Source of the DNA: Planctomycetota bacterium
Lineage (GTDB): Bacteria > Planctomycetota > Planctomycetia > Pirellulales > Pirellulaceae
DNA: 33,333 nucleotides
NCBI GenBank assembly: GCA_014381825.1
Contig: JACNKX010000134.1
Coordinates: forward strand, 1 to 33,333
Direction: 5' to 3'
Part shown: piece after piece, positions 1 through 7,438 of the stretch
Layout of the letters: each line of letters begins with the position of its first letter
How positions within the stretch are numbered: the stretch's first letter is position 1
Notes under the pieces: model-generated
What the model was told of the DNA's origin: nothing
Databases searched by the model: none
What the model saw: the letters and a program-made list of their open reading frames with translations, nothing else
Made by a program: the position numbers and the translations under genes

Positions 1-1075
1 GCGCTTCTTCACACGCCGGTACAATCGATCCGCCAACCGGCACAAGCACGACGCAACGCGCCGTGTCCATATCGACTTTGGATCGCGAGCCATCGTAGGA
101 CGGGTTTCCAGGCCCGTCGTTCTGTTCTTCAACAGGGTGCCTCGTGACCGCGACGTTCTTTGCGTCATTCGAATACCCCAATGACTCTGCCATCTCATGC
201 ATCGCATCACCAAGTTCGGCGAACTCCGCATTGGGAATTGCTTCAATAGGCTTTGGCCCGTCGTTCGGACGAATTTTTGCCGCATCATGATTCAACGAGA
301 AACCTAGATACGCTTCAATCGGTTCGTAGTTTTCTGCTTTCAAATCTTCATAGCGAACGCCGTGTGCATCAAGAGTTTCCGCTTGATCAATAAAGCTGCC
401 AGCCAGTTCACACCACAACCGGCCAAACAATCGAGCTGTCACTGGCTGATCAGGCCAACGGTAGAACCACTTCCAATCAGCGTTCCGCCTTGCCGCCCAC
501 GATCGATACGCGTCATAAGGATTACGAATCAGAAACAAAAACTTGCTGTCGGGATACAGCAGCTTTAAGTAGTGCGCGTAGTCTGCTGACAACCGCACTT
601 CCTTGAATCCCCAGCGATCCGTGCCCGCCTCGTGACGCTCGTAGGCTGGGTCGCGACCCAGCGCCTCGCCCCCGTCCACTTTTGCAGGATACTTAAACAA
701 CGTCGCAAAGTACGCTCGATGAGCCTCCACGAGCGACTTCACGCTCGGATACATGTTCGCAATGAATCGTTCGGTGACCGAATCTCGATTGGAGTCGTTC
801 AGGAAGAAATGTGGTTCCGGCCAATCGTTTGTCATACAACGCAACGGTTCCGCCAAGTGTTCCAGCATGCACGCGTGCCCATACGGCTCGCCCCAGATCA
901 TGCATTCAGGCATCAGCATGCGTTGCAGTAGCGTCGAGCCAGACCGCCAACCGGCGGCAAGCACGAAGACCGGCGAGTCATCTGGTGCCGCGTCATTCAA
1001 CTCGGGCCAACGAGTCCGCATTAGATGTACAGCATTTGCAAAGCCACGACGACTTGCTCCTTGACTTGCTGCCAC
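1..1075 (-). CDS. Sulfotransferase-domain protein, 3' part outside window (probable fusion)
   Basis: An open frame on the minus strand runs without a stop from about 1075 to the left edge, so the C-terminus is missing. The N-terminal part has the sulfotransferase PAPS-binding loop (VFVLAAGWRSGSTLLQRML, about residues 36-54), a 3'-phosphate-binding segment (FLFLIRNPYDAYRSW, about residue 180) and a later VRYEDL motif, in the usual family order. Such enzymes move sulfate from PAPS to a sugar, lipid or protein. Near the edge, after about residue 335, the sequence turns into a new hydrophobic strand start (CVVLVPVGGSIVPACEEA). This resembles the first strand of a GT-A-type glycosyltransferase, so a two-domain protein is likely. 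The start chosen is GTG at 1075, with GAGG just upstream and an in-frame stop directly before it. ATG at 1021 is an alternative. Sulfotransferase is firm; the second domain is a guess. Confidence 0.85.
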   Translation of the reverse strand, partial: MAASQGASRRGFANAVHLMRTRWPELNDAAPDDSPVFVLAAGWRSGSTLLQRMLMPECMIWGEPYGHACMLEHLAEPLRCMTNDWPEPHFFLNDSNRDSVTERFIANMYPSVKSLVEAHRAYFATLFKYPAKVDGGEALGRDPAYERHEAGTDRWGFKEVRLSADYAHYLKLLYPDSKFLFLIRNPYDAYRSWAARRNADWKWFYRWPDQPVTARLFGRLWCELAGSFIDQAETLDAHGVRYEDLKAENYEPIEAYLGFSLNHDAAKIRPNDGPKPIEAIPNAEFAELGDAMHEMAESLGYSNDAKNVAVTRHPVEEQNDGPGNPSYDGSRSKVDMDTARCVVLVPVGGSIVPACEEA

Positions 1076-1426
1076 GCTTCAGCCCTCAATTCGATTGCCA
1101 CGTGTCAAATCGTATTCTACCATTTTCCCGCGTTGCCGAACGACGACGATATGAATGTTATCACGGTACGGTATCAAGATGCAAAAGAGATATACCTCCA
1201 GTGTCGAATTCATTTAATCGCAGGGCCATCAACAAGCGACGGGTGGCAGAAAGTGAGATCTGCGATAATCCACCTGATGCGGAGAACGTTTAACGACCTC
1301 AACTGTTTGCGAGACGAGGCGACTACGGCGCGAGTGGAAAATTCGTGTCATAGAATCAGCAGCTGCCAAAAGTTTAATCTATTAGCCAACGCAACCACAC
1401 AATGATGATGTTAACGCCATCTCGTC
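1076..1426. other. Intergenic region, no gene seen
   Basis: This 351-bp stretch lies between the start of the sulfotransferase gene and the end of the next minus-strand gene. Short open frames cross it, but they have no recognisable motif, no convincing ribosome site and overlap in conflicting frames. It presumably holds the promoter of the sulfotransferase gene. I see no clear -35/-10 pair or strong terminator hairpin. Confidence 0.5.
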
Positions 1427-2257
1427 CTAACGCATTTGATTTATTCGGTCGAGATCCGGAACAATGGTTTGCACCCAAACGTCCGATGCTCCAAATTCCG
1501 TGAAGTGTTCAATATTCAAATTCTTAATGAGGTCAAGTCGAACTTGTACTGGAAAAACAAAGCGCTTGTCTCGTTGGTAGTACCAGACCAGAGCATCTTC
1601 TGTGGGGCCAATCTTGTCGTTTCCGTTAAGATATATCGCGTGCCGAGTTAACCGAACATCTTTTTTTGAGTTCGTGAGTTGATTGGATACTTGTTGAATC
1701 AATATGTATTGCAGAGTCAGGCGATATCCATCAGATGCCCACATCCCGTCGCACATATATCGATCGGTAACGAAGGTTCGCCGTGCTTCTTGCGGGGGTG
1801 CATCCCAGTGAATGCGAATATCAGGTCGCACTTTATTGAATTGTTCGACTGTGTTTCCTGATAGTTGTATGTCGAAAGCGTCTACTTGCTTCAGTCTTGG
1901 AAGCGATGCTAGATCTAAGAACTGTTGGTTCGAAATACTGCACTTGTTGAGGTCGATATGCTCCAGAGTGCGGGCCTTTCGTAGCCATTCGATTTCTTCT
2001 TGTACTGCATCGGTATGAACTGTCACCGAGACAACTTCGTGTCGCGAGGTTGGAGCTCTTACTACAACACAACTAGAAACAGATCGCAGACGTTCGTTGA
2101 CGATTGTTTGTCTTCGTACTTGATTCCCGTACCAAACCATCGGTAACGATAGAACGGTAATGGCGAATAGCAACGCGGCGAGTCTGAATCGAATTGTCGG
2201 CCGTTGCACAGCTTTGCTCCTTGCGAGTTTGGCATGTGCATTTTGGTGGTAAGTCAT
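1427..2257 (-). CDS. Membrane-anchored hypothetical protein, LRR-like segment
   Basis: A 276-residue protein of unknown function. Residues 1-21 are basic and are followed by one hydrophobic segment (about 23-45, LAALLFAITVLSLPMVWYG), so it is probably anchored in a membrane with the rest exported. This RFRL-x-LLL...W opening is common in small planctomycete proteins. Residues about 92-130 (EEIEWLRKARTLEHIDLNKC, then LASLPRLKQVDAFDIQLSG) have the spacing of one or two leucine-rich repeats. The C-terminal half has no motif I recognise. It begins with ATG 21 nt after the stop of the preceding Ser/Gly-rich secreted protein, so the two are probably cotranscribed. Function unknown. Confidence 0.75.
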   Translation of the reverse strand: MTYHQNAHAKLARSKAVQRPTIRFRLAALLFAITVLSLPMVWYGNQVRRQTIVNERLRSVSSCVVVRAPTSRHEVVSVTVHTDAVQEEIEWLRKARTLEHIDLNKCSISNQQFLDLASLPRLKQVDAFDIQLSGNTVEQFNKVRPDIRIHWDAPPQEARRTFVTDRYMCDGMWASDGYRLTLQYILIQQVSNQLTNSKKDVRLTRHAIYLNGNDKIGPTEDALVWYYQRDKRFVFPVQVRLDLIKNLNIEHFTEFGASDVWVQTIVPDLDRINQMR

Positions 2258-2278
2258 TTCTCGTACATCAACCGAGGC

Positions 2279-3826
2279 TCAACCGAAAAAAGTTGTACTC
2301 GTGCCTCCTCCATAAGCGGCGACCAAGCTAGTGAGGTGTGTGTTGGCAAGGTTTGCTACGCGAGCTACGGCTCCAGTTGCTGTAGCGTACTCACCTTTCA
2401 TCAGCCCATTTTCGTAAACGCCAAATCGGTCCTCCCACCCTTCGGCTGAGTTGAGAGACATTGACGTAATCACATCGTACTGCGCGGTGAAACTAAAGTT
2501 TGGATAATTTGCGGCTACGTTAAGCACTGATGGATGCTCGTCGGCACCAACGGTATAAATGGTTTGTGTACCCGTGCCAGGCAGGGTTGATATAGCCAAG
2601 TTAACGTCCGCTTCGTCGTACTTAGTACTCACGATGCCAGTTGCATCTAGTATATCACCGACGTCAGTACTTGCCGTAACGCCAGTACAATTAACATCTT
2701 GCCTCATCGTGATAATCCGAATTAGGTCCAAGTCGTGCGATATGCCATCTATTTCATAGTCAACCCACTCATGATGGAGAATACTCCTATATTGGCCGTT
2801 CCCAAGCGGAGTAGCAGGTGTAAAAAAAGCTAACCGTCGATTTCGTGTGCTTTCCCACCAAAAGTCAGTGGACAATTCAGGATTCAATGACGCTGGAAAC
2901 AAACTGATTCCACCGCCGCCCCACATGCCAACATACGCTTGTTGGACCTCTAGTGGAGCGCCAGGTGGCACATCTCCAGGCAATTCGGAAACCACTCTAA
3001 AAACAGGATTATCAGACGCAAAAATCTCGGCAGTGGCACCAAATGTGAACCATTGCTGTTGAATCTCGTGTTCGACGGCGTCACCATCTTCCTCGCACGC
3101 CAACCCACCGCCTGATGGTGTGCCACCTGATGACGAAGCACTGCTAGATGCGCTTGCCGAACCACTCGATGACGAGCCGCCTTCACCTTCGCCACGCGTC
3201 CAGGCCGGCATCGAAGAGGCCGAGGCGACCGAGCTAGCAACATTCGATTGCGGCAATTCTGCTCCCGTCACATTGTATCCTTGGCCGGAGCCTCTACCGA
3301 CGCCAGCTCCAAGTTGGCTGATTGGCGAACTGAAGGAACGCGAGGGATTGGCGAGAGGGGGAGTTTGAGCGATGGGGAGAGTGGAAGTCGTGTCGACGAA
3401 TTGGTTGCTGGCGAAGAAGGAATCTACGAAGGATGCCGCGACGAGTGTGTTCGTTGTGGCGTTGGATTCCGGTGTCAAAACGTGAGCGTTGTCGGCTTTG
3501 GTCAGGTCGGCAGTTACTTCATTCTTCTCACGGTCACTGTCTTTCTCGCGGTCGACGCCCAGAGCGGACAAATCGGTTTGTAACAACGCTTGATTTGGCT
3601 GACGGCTCATCACGGTCTCGTTGGAGTCCGCCTCGATTTCTTCCGGTAGGAATTGCTCGTCAGGGAGCAGATCGAATGTTGATGCGATGGCGGCTCCAGC
3701 GAGCAGGTCGAGAAATCCGCCGGGAAGAATTCGTTTGTCGAGTTGTTCAACGCCATTGCGAATCTGGCTGCGACGGCTGCGGATCTGCTTGTTTCGCTTC
3801 ATTCGTTTGCGACGCTGCTTGCTCAT
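2279..3826 (-). CDS. Secreted Ser/Gly-rich hypothetical protein with planctomycete N-terminal motif
   Basis: A 515-residue protein of unknown function. The open frame extends upstream to 3961, but ATG at 3826 is the better start because GGAGG lies 7 nt before it. The N-terminus is strongly basic (MSKQRRKRMKRNK), followed by VEQLDKRILPGGFLDLLAG at about residues 27-45. That resembles the LEpRxLL-type motif seen at the N-termini of many planctomycete exported proteins. A region of about residues 150-235 is low complexity, rich in Ser, Gly and Ala, and probably an extended linker. The C-terminal 270 residues look folded, with many aromatic residues and beta-type patterns, but match no family I know. 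It is followed after 21 nt by the small membrane-anchored protein. An extracellular or surface role is inferred. Confidence 0.78.
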   Translation of the reverse strand: MSKQRRKRMKRNKQIRSRRSQIRNGVEQLDKRILPGGFLDLLAGAAIASTFDLLPDEQFLPEEIEADSNETVMSRQPNQALLQTDLSALGVDREKDSDREKNEVTADLTKADNAHVLTPESNATTNTLVAASFVDSFFASNQFVDTTSTLPIAQTPPLANPSRSFSSPISQLGAGVGRGSGQGYNVTGAELPQSNVASSVASASSMPAWTRGEGEGGSSSSGSASASSSASSSGGTPSGGGLACEEDGDAVEHEIQQQWFTFGATAEIFASDNPVFRVVSELPGDVPPGAPLEVQQAYVGMWGGGGISLFPASLNPELSTDFWWESTRNRRLAFFTPATPLGNGQYRSILHHEWVDYEIDGISHDLDLIRIITMRQDVNCTGVTASTDVGDILDATGIVSTKYDEADVNLAISTLPGTGTQTIYTVGADEHPSVLNVAANYPNFSFTAQYDVITSMSLNSAEGWEDRFGVYENGLMKGEYATATGAVARVANLANTHLTSLVAAYGGGTSTTFFG

Positions 3827-3833
3827 CTTGTTG

Positions 3834-3838
3834 CCTCC
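3834..3838 (-). promoter_or_regulatory. Ribosome binding site that fixes the start at 3826
   Basis: On the minus strand GGAGG sits 7 nt upstream of ATG 3826. The longer open frame to 3961 has no comparable site, and its extra residues look like translated leader, so this site decides the start. Confidence 0.75.
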
Positions 3839-3975
3839 AGAACATGGGAAGATCGTGGGATTCGCTATTGAACTCGACGGGCTCATCACTCGGCGAGTGA
3901 TGGCTACCTTCGGAGAATCGCGAATGGTTAACGCGAATCTATCCGTTGAAAGTGGAGGCACAATCGTTATTTTGT

Positions 3976-4341
3976 CTATAAGTCATAGTTATTTTGTCTA
4001 TGCGTCTTTCCCTCTAGCGACGAGTACTCGGACACCGTAAACAGCGTGATCGTGACGATACTCACTAGCTCGTGCAGCGAGCCGACGTCGAATTTGTGCT
4101 TTAAGCTGCCGATCTGGCTCCGCACGGTGGAAGACGATACTCCGGAATCACAGGCGATCTGCTTCGGATCTTTTCGACCAACGAGCATATCCAAAACGCG
4201 GCGTTCGGCGGGTGGCAACCTGTCGTAGATTCGATAGACCGTCGCCCAATCCAACTCGTCGAGATGCAAAGGTGCTATCGGATGCGAACCTTCGTGACGA
4301 TCATGCGCGCCAACACGTCCCGTCTCAGCGTGTGTTGCCAT
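3976..4341 (-). CDS. LuxR/GerE-type helix-turn-helix protein
   Basis: A 121-residue protein with a LuxR-family HTH at about residues 40-95. It has LPPAERRVLDMLVGRKDPKQ, then IACDSGVSSSTVRSQIGSLK, the usual pattern of a scaffold helix followed by turn and recognition helix. It has no receiver or ligand-binding domain; the first 38 residues are short and His/Asp-rich. It could be a stand-alone DNA-binding regulator, or an effector that gets its signal by protein contact. The ATG start at 4341 has a G-rich stretch (GAGGTCAGGTGGG) before it that is partly made of the heptamer repeat. It is divergent from the oxidoreductase gene at 4780 and lies upstream of the secreted-protein gene on the same strand, so either may be its target. 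Confidence 0.8.
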   Translation of the reverse strand: MATHAETGRVGAHDRHEGSHPIAPLHLDELDWATVYRIYDRLPPAERRVLDMLVGRKDPKQIACDSGVSSSTVRSQIGSLKHKFDVGSLHELVSIVTITLFTVSEYSSLEGKTHRQNNYDL

Positions 4342-4351
4342 GCTTGCCCAC

Positions 4352-4410
<59 letters not shown>

Positions 4411-4779
4411 CTAAGTCTTGCCACTGCCTCGTGCCTCCTCCAAAGAACTACCCTGATGAACGTGAAGTATGTGATCCTTAGGGAACAAATGTCAAGTAGA
4501 TTTTTTGGGGAGCGGCGATTTGCAAACGGATCGGTTGAGCGGCACAATGAGCAGCGAGTGCATGCTCCCCGGTGGGATCGCGTTCGACGAAGGATTCGTT
4601 TTTATGCACCGCTACACAAAAAATCAGGGCTTGGACGTTGCAAGGTAACCCGATGCGTGAGCGAGGGAATGGAATGGTTATCCGCCTCATCCCTCGCTCG
4701 CGCGTCGGGTTACCACGAACACAGCGTCCCTACCATGACGCTGTGACAAATCAGTAACTTGCGATTAAGGAACTGAATC
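4411..4779. other. Divergent intergenic region
   Basis: This stretch holds no convincing gene. It separates the LuxR-type gene (minus) from the oxidoreductase gene (plus) and must hold the promoter of the latter. Its one clear element is the palindrome at 4644-4714. The open frames that cross it come from the repeats and should not be annotated. Confidence 0.7.
4644..4714. repeat. Long imperfect palindrome, REP/MITE-like
   Basis: Two 25-bp arms (4644-4668 and 4690-4714) are inverted copies with two mismatches, separated by a 21-bp spacer. The left arm begins GGTAACCCGATGCGTGAGCG and the right arm ends GCGTCGGGTTACC. In RNA both mismatches would form G-U pairs, so the stem is effectively complete. 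From memory, elements of this type (GTAACCCGA-CGC-GAGCGAGGGA arms) occur in many copies between genes in Rhodopirellula-like genomes. That is recollection and was not searched. No target-site duplication is obvious. Confidence 0.85.
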
Positions 4780-5880
4780 GTGCCAAACAAGTATCGGATC
4801 GCTGTTATCGGTCACACAGGTCGAGGTAACTATGGACACGGAGTCGATACGGTTTGGCTGCAAATGCCCGATTGCGAGATCGTTGGAGTTGCCGACGCGA
4901 ACGAGCAGGGACTAGCCGCTGGCGTCAAGCGACTGTCTGCGCCGAAAGGCTTCGCGGACTATCAACAGATGCTCGACGAAACAAAGCCAGACATTGTGGC
5001 GATCGGGCCGCGGTGGCTGGACCAGCATCGCGACATGGTGTTGGCTGCGGCGCAGCGAGGCATGCACATCTATATGGAAAAGCCAATGTGTCGAACGCTC
5101 GAAGAAGCCGACGAAATGGTCGCCGTGTGCAAGGAACACAACGTCAAGCTCGCACTAGCACACCAGACTCGATACAGCCCGAAGTTGCACGTAATCAGCG
5201 ATATGATTTACGACGGTCGCATCGGCAAACTGTTGGAGCTACGAGGACGTGGCAAGGAGGATCGACGCGGAGGGGGCGAAGATTTGTGGGTCCTCGGCAG
5301 TCACGTCATGAACCTAATGCATCACTTCGGCAGCGAACCGAACTGGTGCATGGCCAAGGTGATGCAAGATGGCAAGTCCGTGACGAAAGAACACGTCGCT
5401 GAAGGCGCGGAGGGAATCGGGCCACTCGCTGGAGATTCGCTGACCGCGATGTACGGAATGGATGAAGGCGTAACAGCCTACTTTGCTTCGACGCGAAACA
5501 TGGGTGTCGGCAAACGCTTCGGCTTGCAGATTTGCGGTTCGGAAGGCATCATCGAAATCCTGACCGGCTACTTGCCTGCGGTGAACTATCTTCCGGATCC
5601 AACTTGGTCGCCGGGAAGAAGTGGAGCCAAGTGGATTCCCGTCAGTTCCGCAGGTGCTGGCCAGCCTGAACCGTTACCAAACGGGGGATCGAACGCAGGA
5701 AATCTACTCGCCTGCAAAGATCTAATTGCCGCGATCGAGGAAGATCGCCTGCCCGAATGCAGCGTCTACGAAGGTCGTACCACCGTTGAGATGATCGCTG
5801 CCGTGTTCGAGTCACACCGCGTTGGAGCGTCGGTCGCGATGCCACTCGAGAATCGAGAAAACCCACTTACGATGCTGTAA
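4780..5880 (+). CDS. Gfo/Idh/MocA-family NAD(P)-dependent oxidoreductase
   Basis: A 366-residue protein, the usual length for the family. The N-terminal Rossmann fold begins at residue 5 (RIAVIGHTGRGNYGHG, a variant of the glycine-rich loop) with an acidic residue after strand 2 (VGVADANE). The family signature EKP is at 100-102 (YMEKPMCRT). The C-terminal alpha/beta domain has the helix with GSHVMNLMHHFG, where the catalytic His normally lies. It probably oxidises or reduces a sugar or cyclitol derivative in the cytoplasm; the substrate cannot be read from the sequence. The start is GTG at 4780, with AAGGA 8 nt upstream. It stands alone on the plus strand, between the divergent LuxR-type gene and a convergent methyltransferase gene. 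Confidence 0.92.
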   Translation: MPNKYRIAVIGHTGRGNYGHGVDTVWLQMPDCEIVGVADANEQGLAAGVKRLSAPKGFADYQQMLDETKPDIVAIGPRWLDQHRDMVLAAAQRGMHIYMEKPMCRTLEEADEMVAVCKEHNVKLALAHQTRYSPKLHVISDMIYDGRIGKLLELRGRGKEDRRGGGEDLWVLGSHVMNLMHHFGSEPNWCMAKVMQDGKSVTKEHVAEGAEGIGPLAGDSLTAMYGMDEGVTAYFASTRNMGVGKRFGLQICGSEGIIEILTGYLPAVNYLPDPTWSPGRSGAKWIPVSSAGAGQPEPLPNGGSNAGNLLACKDLIAAIEEDRLPECSVYEGRTTVEMIAAVFESHRVGASVAMPLENRENPLTML

Positions 5881-5900
5881 GCATGCGGATTGCAATGTGA

Positions 5901-7403
5901 TCACTTTACGAGAAATGCTCGATTATTGAGTTCGGTCAATGCGAGGTCGAGTCGTTGCTCTGGTGTTCGTCGTGTTTCATCGGGACTCGACACGAGTTGC
6001 TGCTTCAACTGCTCTCGATCGTCGCGGCCGTCCAAGTGCGATAGTATCAGCGCCGCATCATTGCTTAGGCTGACGTTTTGATGACAACGATTCGCGACGA
6101 TCGCAGTTCGCTTGGCCAGTGCACAAGCGAGCGGCGACGCGGCGGGTCTGTCGCTGATCGTTTGCACGAATTCCGGCGGACGAACGCAGACTTGAATCAA
6201 TCCCGCCTCCAGCGAACCAAGCATGGCACTTGCAATGAGATCCTGGCCTCGGTCTCTGTCAACTCGCAAATGTTGAGCGGTTGGCGGGAGCAACGAGTTC
6301 GCACCGTCGCATAGTTCCGATATTGACACTGGACGCGGATACACGTCGATCAAATGTCTGAGTGCGGCCTTTCCGAACGGTGCCGCGACGCCAAGGCTTC
6401 CGCTTTCATACTTGAACGTGAGAACGTCCGAACTTCCAATTTCAAAGTTTGACGGAGTGGGAATCTCACGGAGTGAGAGACGCATCGTCTTCAACTTCGC
6501 TGGATCGATCGACTCGGACATTTCGACATCGCCGCGACAGAGAATCGATTTACGATACGCCGTATTATTCAGAAAGTCGAGCATCTGACATCGCTCGACC
6601 AACGGCAAATCGGCCATTGCGGTTCGTGAGGTGGTCGCATCGGGAGGCAAATTGTTCCGGGCAAAATTGGTTTCGCCGACGTACTTCAGATCGTGTTCCG
6701 TCGCTCGCCGATAAAACTCGTGGAAGTAAAGCGGATAGCTGGCGTCCGTTAGATAGTCGTGAAATAGGTAGTCGTCTTGCGCATTGCCGAGAAACTTATG
6801 TTCGTCGCGATAGATGCGCCCCTGCACGGAATTCGCTTGGGTCTCGCGGGCGAACAGCTCCAGCGTCTTTCGTGCGTCACGAATTCTATCTGGCGGATCG
6901 TGGGATTTATCTGTGTGATAGCGCATTGCATCACGCACAATGTTCAAGTGATGCCAACCGGGAAACGTCTTGTAAGTGACAGCGGCAACGCCTTGAGCCG
7001 TCAGACTCTCCCTGATGACACGAAAAATCTGATCCTGGACCTCCGAGGGTACCCAAGACAAAACGCCGATACACAGAATGTAATCGAACTCTCCCCAAGT
7101 CTCATCCACTTCCGTCAATGAGCCCTGACAAAACTCGACGTTTTTCAAGCCAACTTCGGACGCAATTGCTTTGGCTTCATCGATCCGACCGCGTGCCAAA
7201 TCTACGCCGATGAATTGGCTAGTGGGAAACTCCTCGGCGAGTTGCAACAACGTCTTGCCAGCGGCGCATCCCAACTCGAGCACACGACACCCATCGAGTG
7301 ACGCCGGTTGTATGCCGCGCAGCATCGCGACAGCTTCGAGATACCGTGGATGCGTTTCGGCTTCCACGGCTCCCGAATATGGCAATTGGTCGTAAGCAAA
7401 CAC
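5901..7403 (-). CDS. Class I SAM-dependent methyltransferase with regulatory domain
   Basis: A 500-residue protein. Residues about 38-150 form a class I methyltransferase fold, with motif I VLELGCAAGKTLLQLAEEFP (41-60), an acidic end to strand 2 (FIGVDLARG) and a later FDYILCIGVLSWVP. Residues about 215-300 (LYFHEFYRRATEHDLKYVGE) match the methyltransferase regulatory domain that follows this catalytic domain in a known bacterial family. The C-terminal 200 residues are less conserved. Start is GTG at 7403, with AGGA about 9 nt upstream. The gene begins 35 nt after the end of the RNase G gene and is probably the last gene of that cluster. The methyl acceptor is unknown. Confidence 0.88.
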   Translation of the reverse strand: MFAYDQLPYSGAVEAETHPRYLEAVAMLRGIQPASLDGCRVLELGCAAGKTLLQLAEEFPTSQFIGVDLARGRIDEAKAIASEVGLKNVEFCQGSLTEVDETWGEFDYILCIGVLSWVPSEVQDQIFRVIRESLTAQGVAAVTYKTFPGWHHLNIVRDAMRYHTDKSHDPPDRIRDARKTLELFARETQANSVQGRIYRDEHKFLGNAQDDYLFHDYLTDASYPLYFHEFYRRATEHDLKYVGETNFARNNLPPDATTSRTAMADLPLVERCQMLDFLNNTAYRKSILCRGDVEMSESIDPAKLKTMRLSLREIPTPSNFEIGSSDVLTFKYESGSLGVAAPFGKAALRHLIDVYPRPVSISELCDGANSLLPPTAQHLRVDRDRGQDLIASAMLGSLEAGLIQVCVRPPEFVQTISDRPAASPLACALAKRTAIVANRCHQNVSLSNDAALILSHLDGRDDREQLKQQLVSSPDETRRTPEQRLDLALTELNNRAFLVK

Positions 7404-7438
7404 GGGCAGTTCCTATCGGCTGTCATCCGCGTCGTCGA

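Noticed and set aside
753-1405. Overlapping plus-strand frames of 100-160 codons
   Set aside because: They are shadows of the sulfotransferase gene and the gap after it; no motif.
4456-4746. Plus-strand open frame before the oxidoreductase
   Set aside because: It is a translation of the palindrome and its flanks. The two arms supply its only distinctive residues.
5885-5905. Short palindromes ATTGCAAT and GTGATCAC between convergent genes
   Set aside because: Each is only 8 bp, with no stem-loop long enough to call a terminator.
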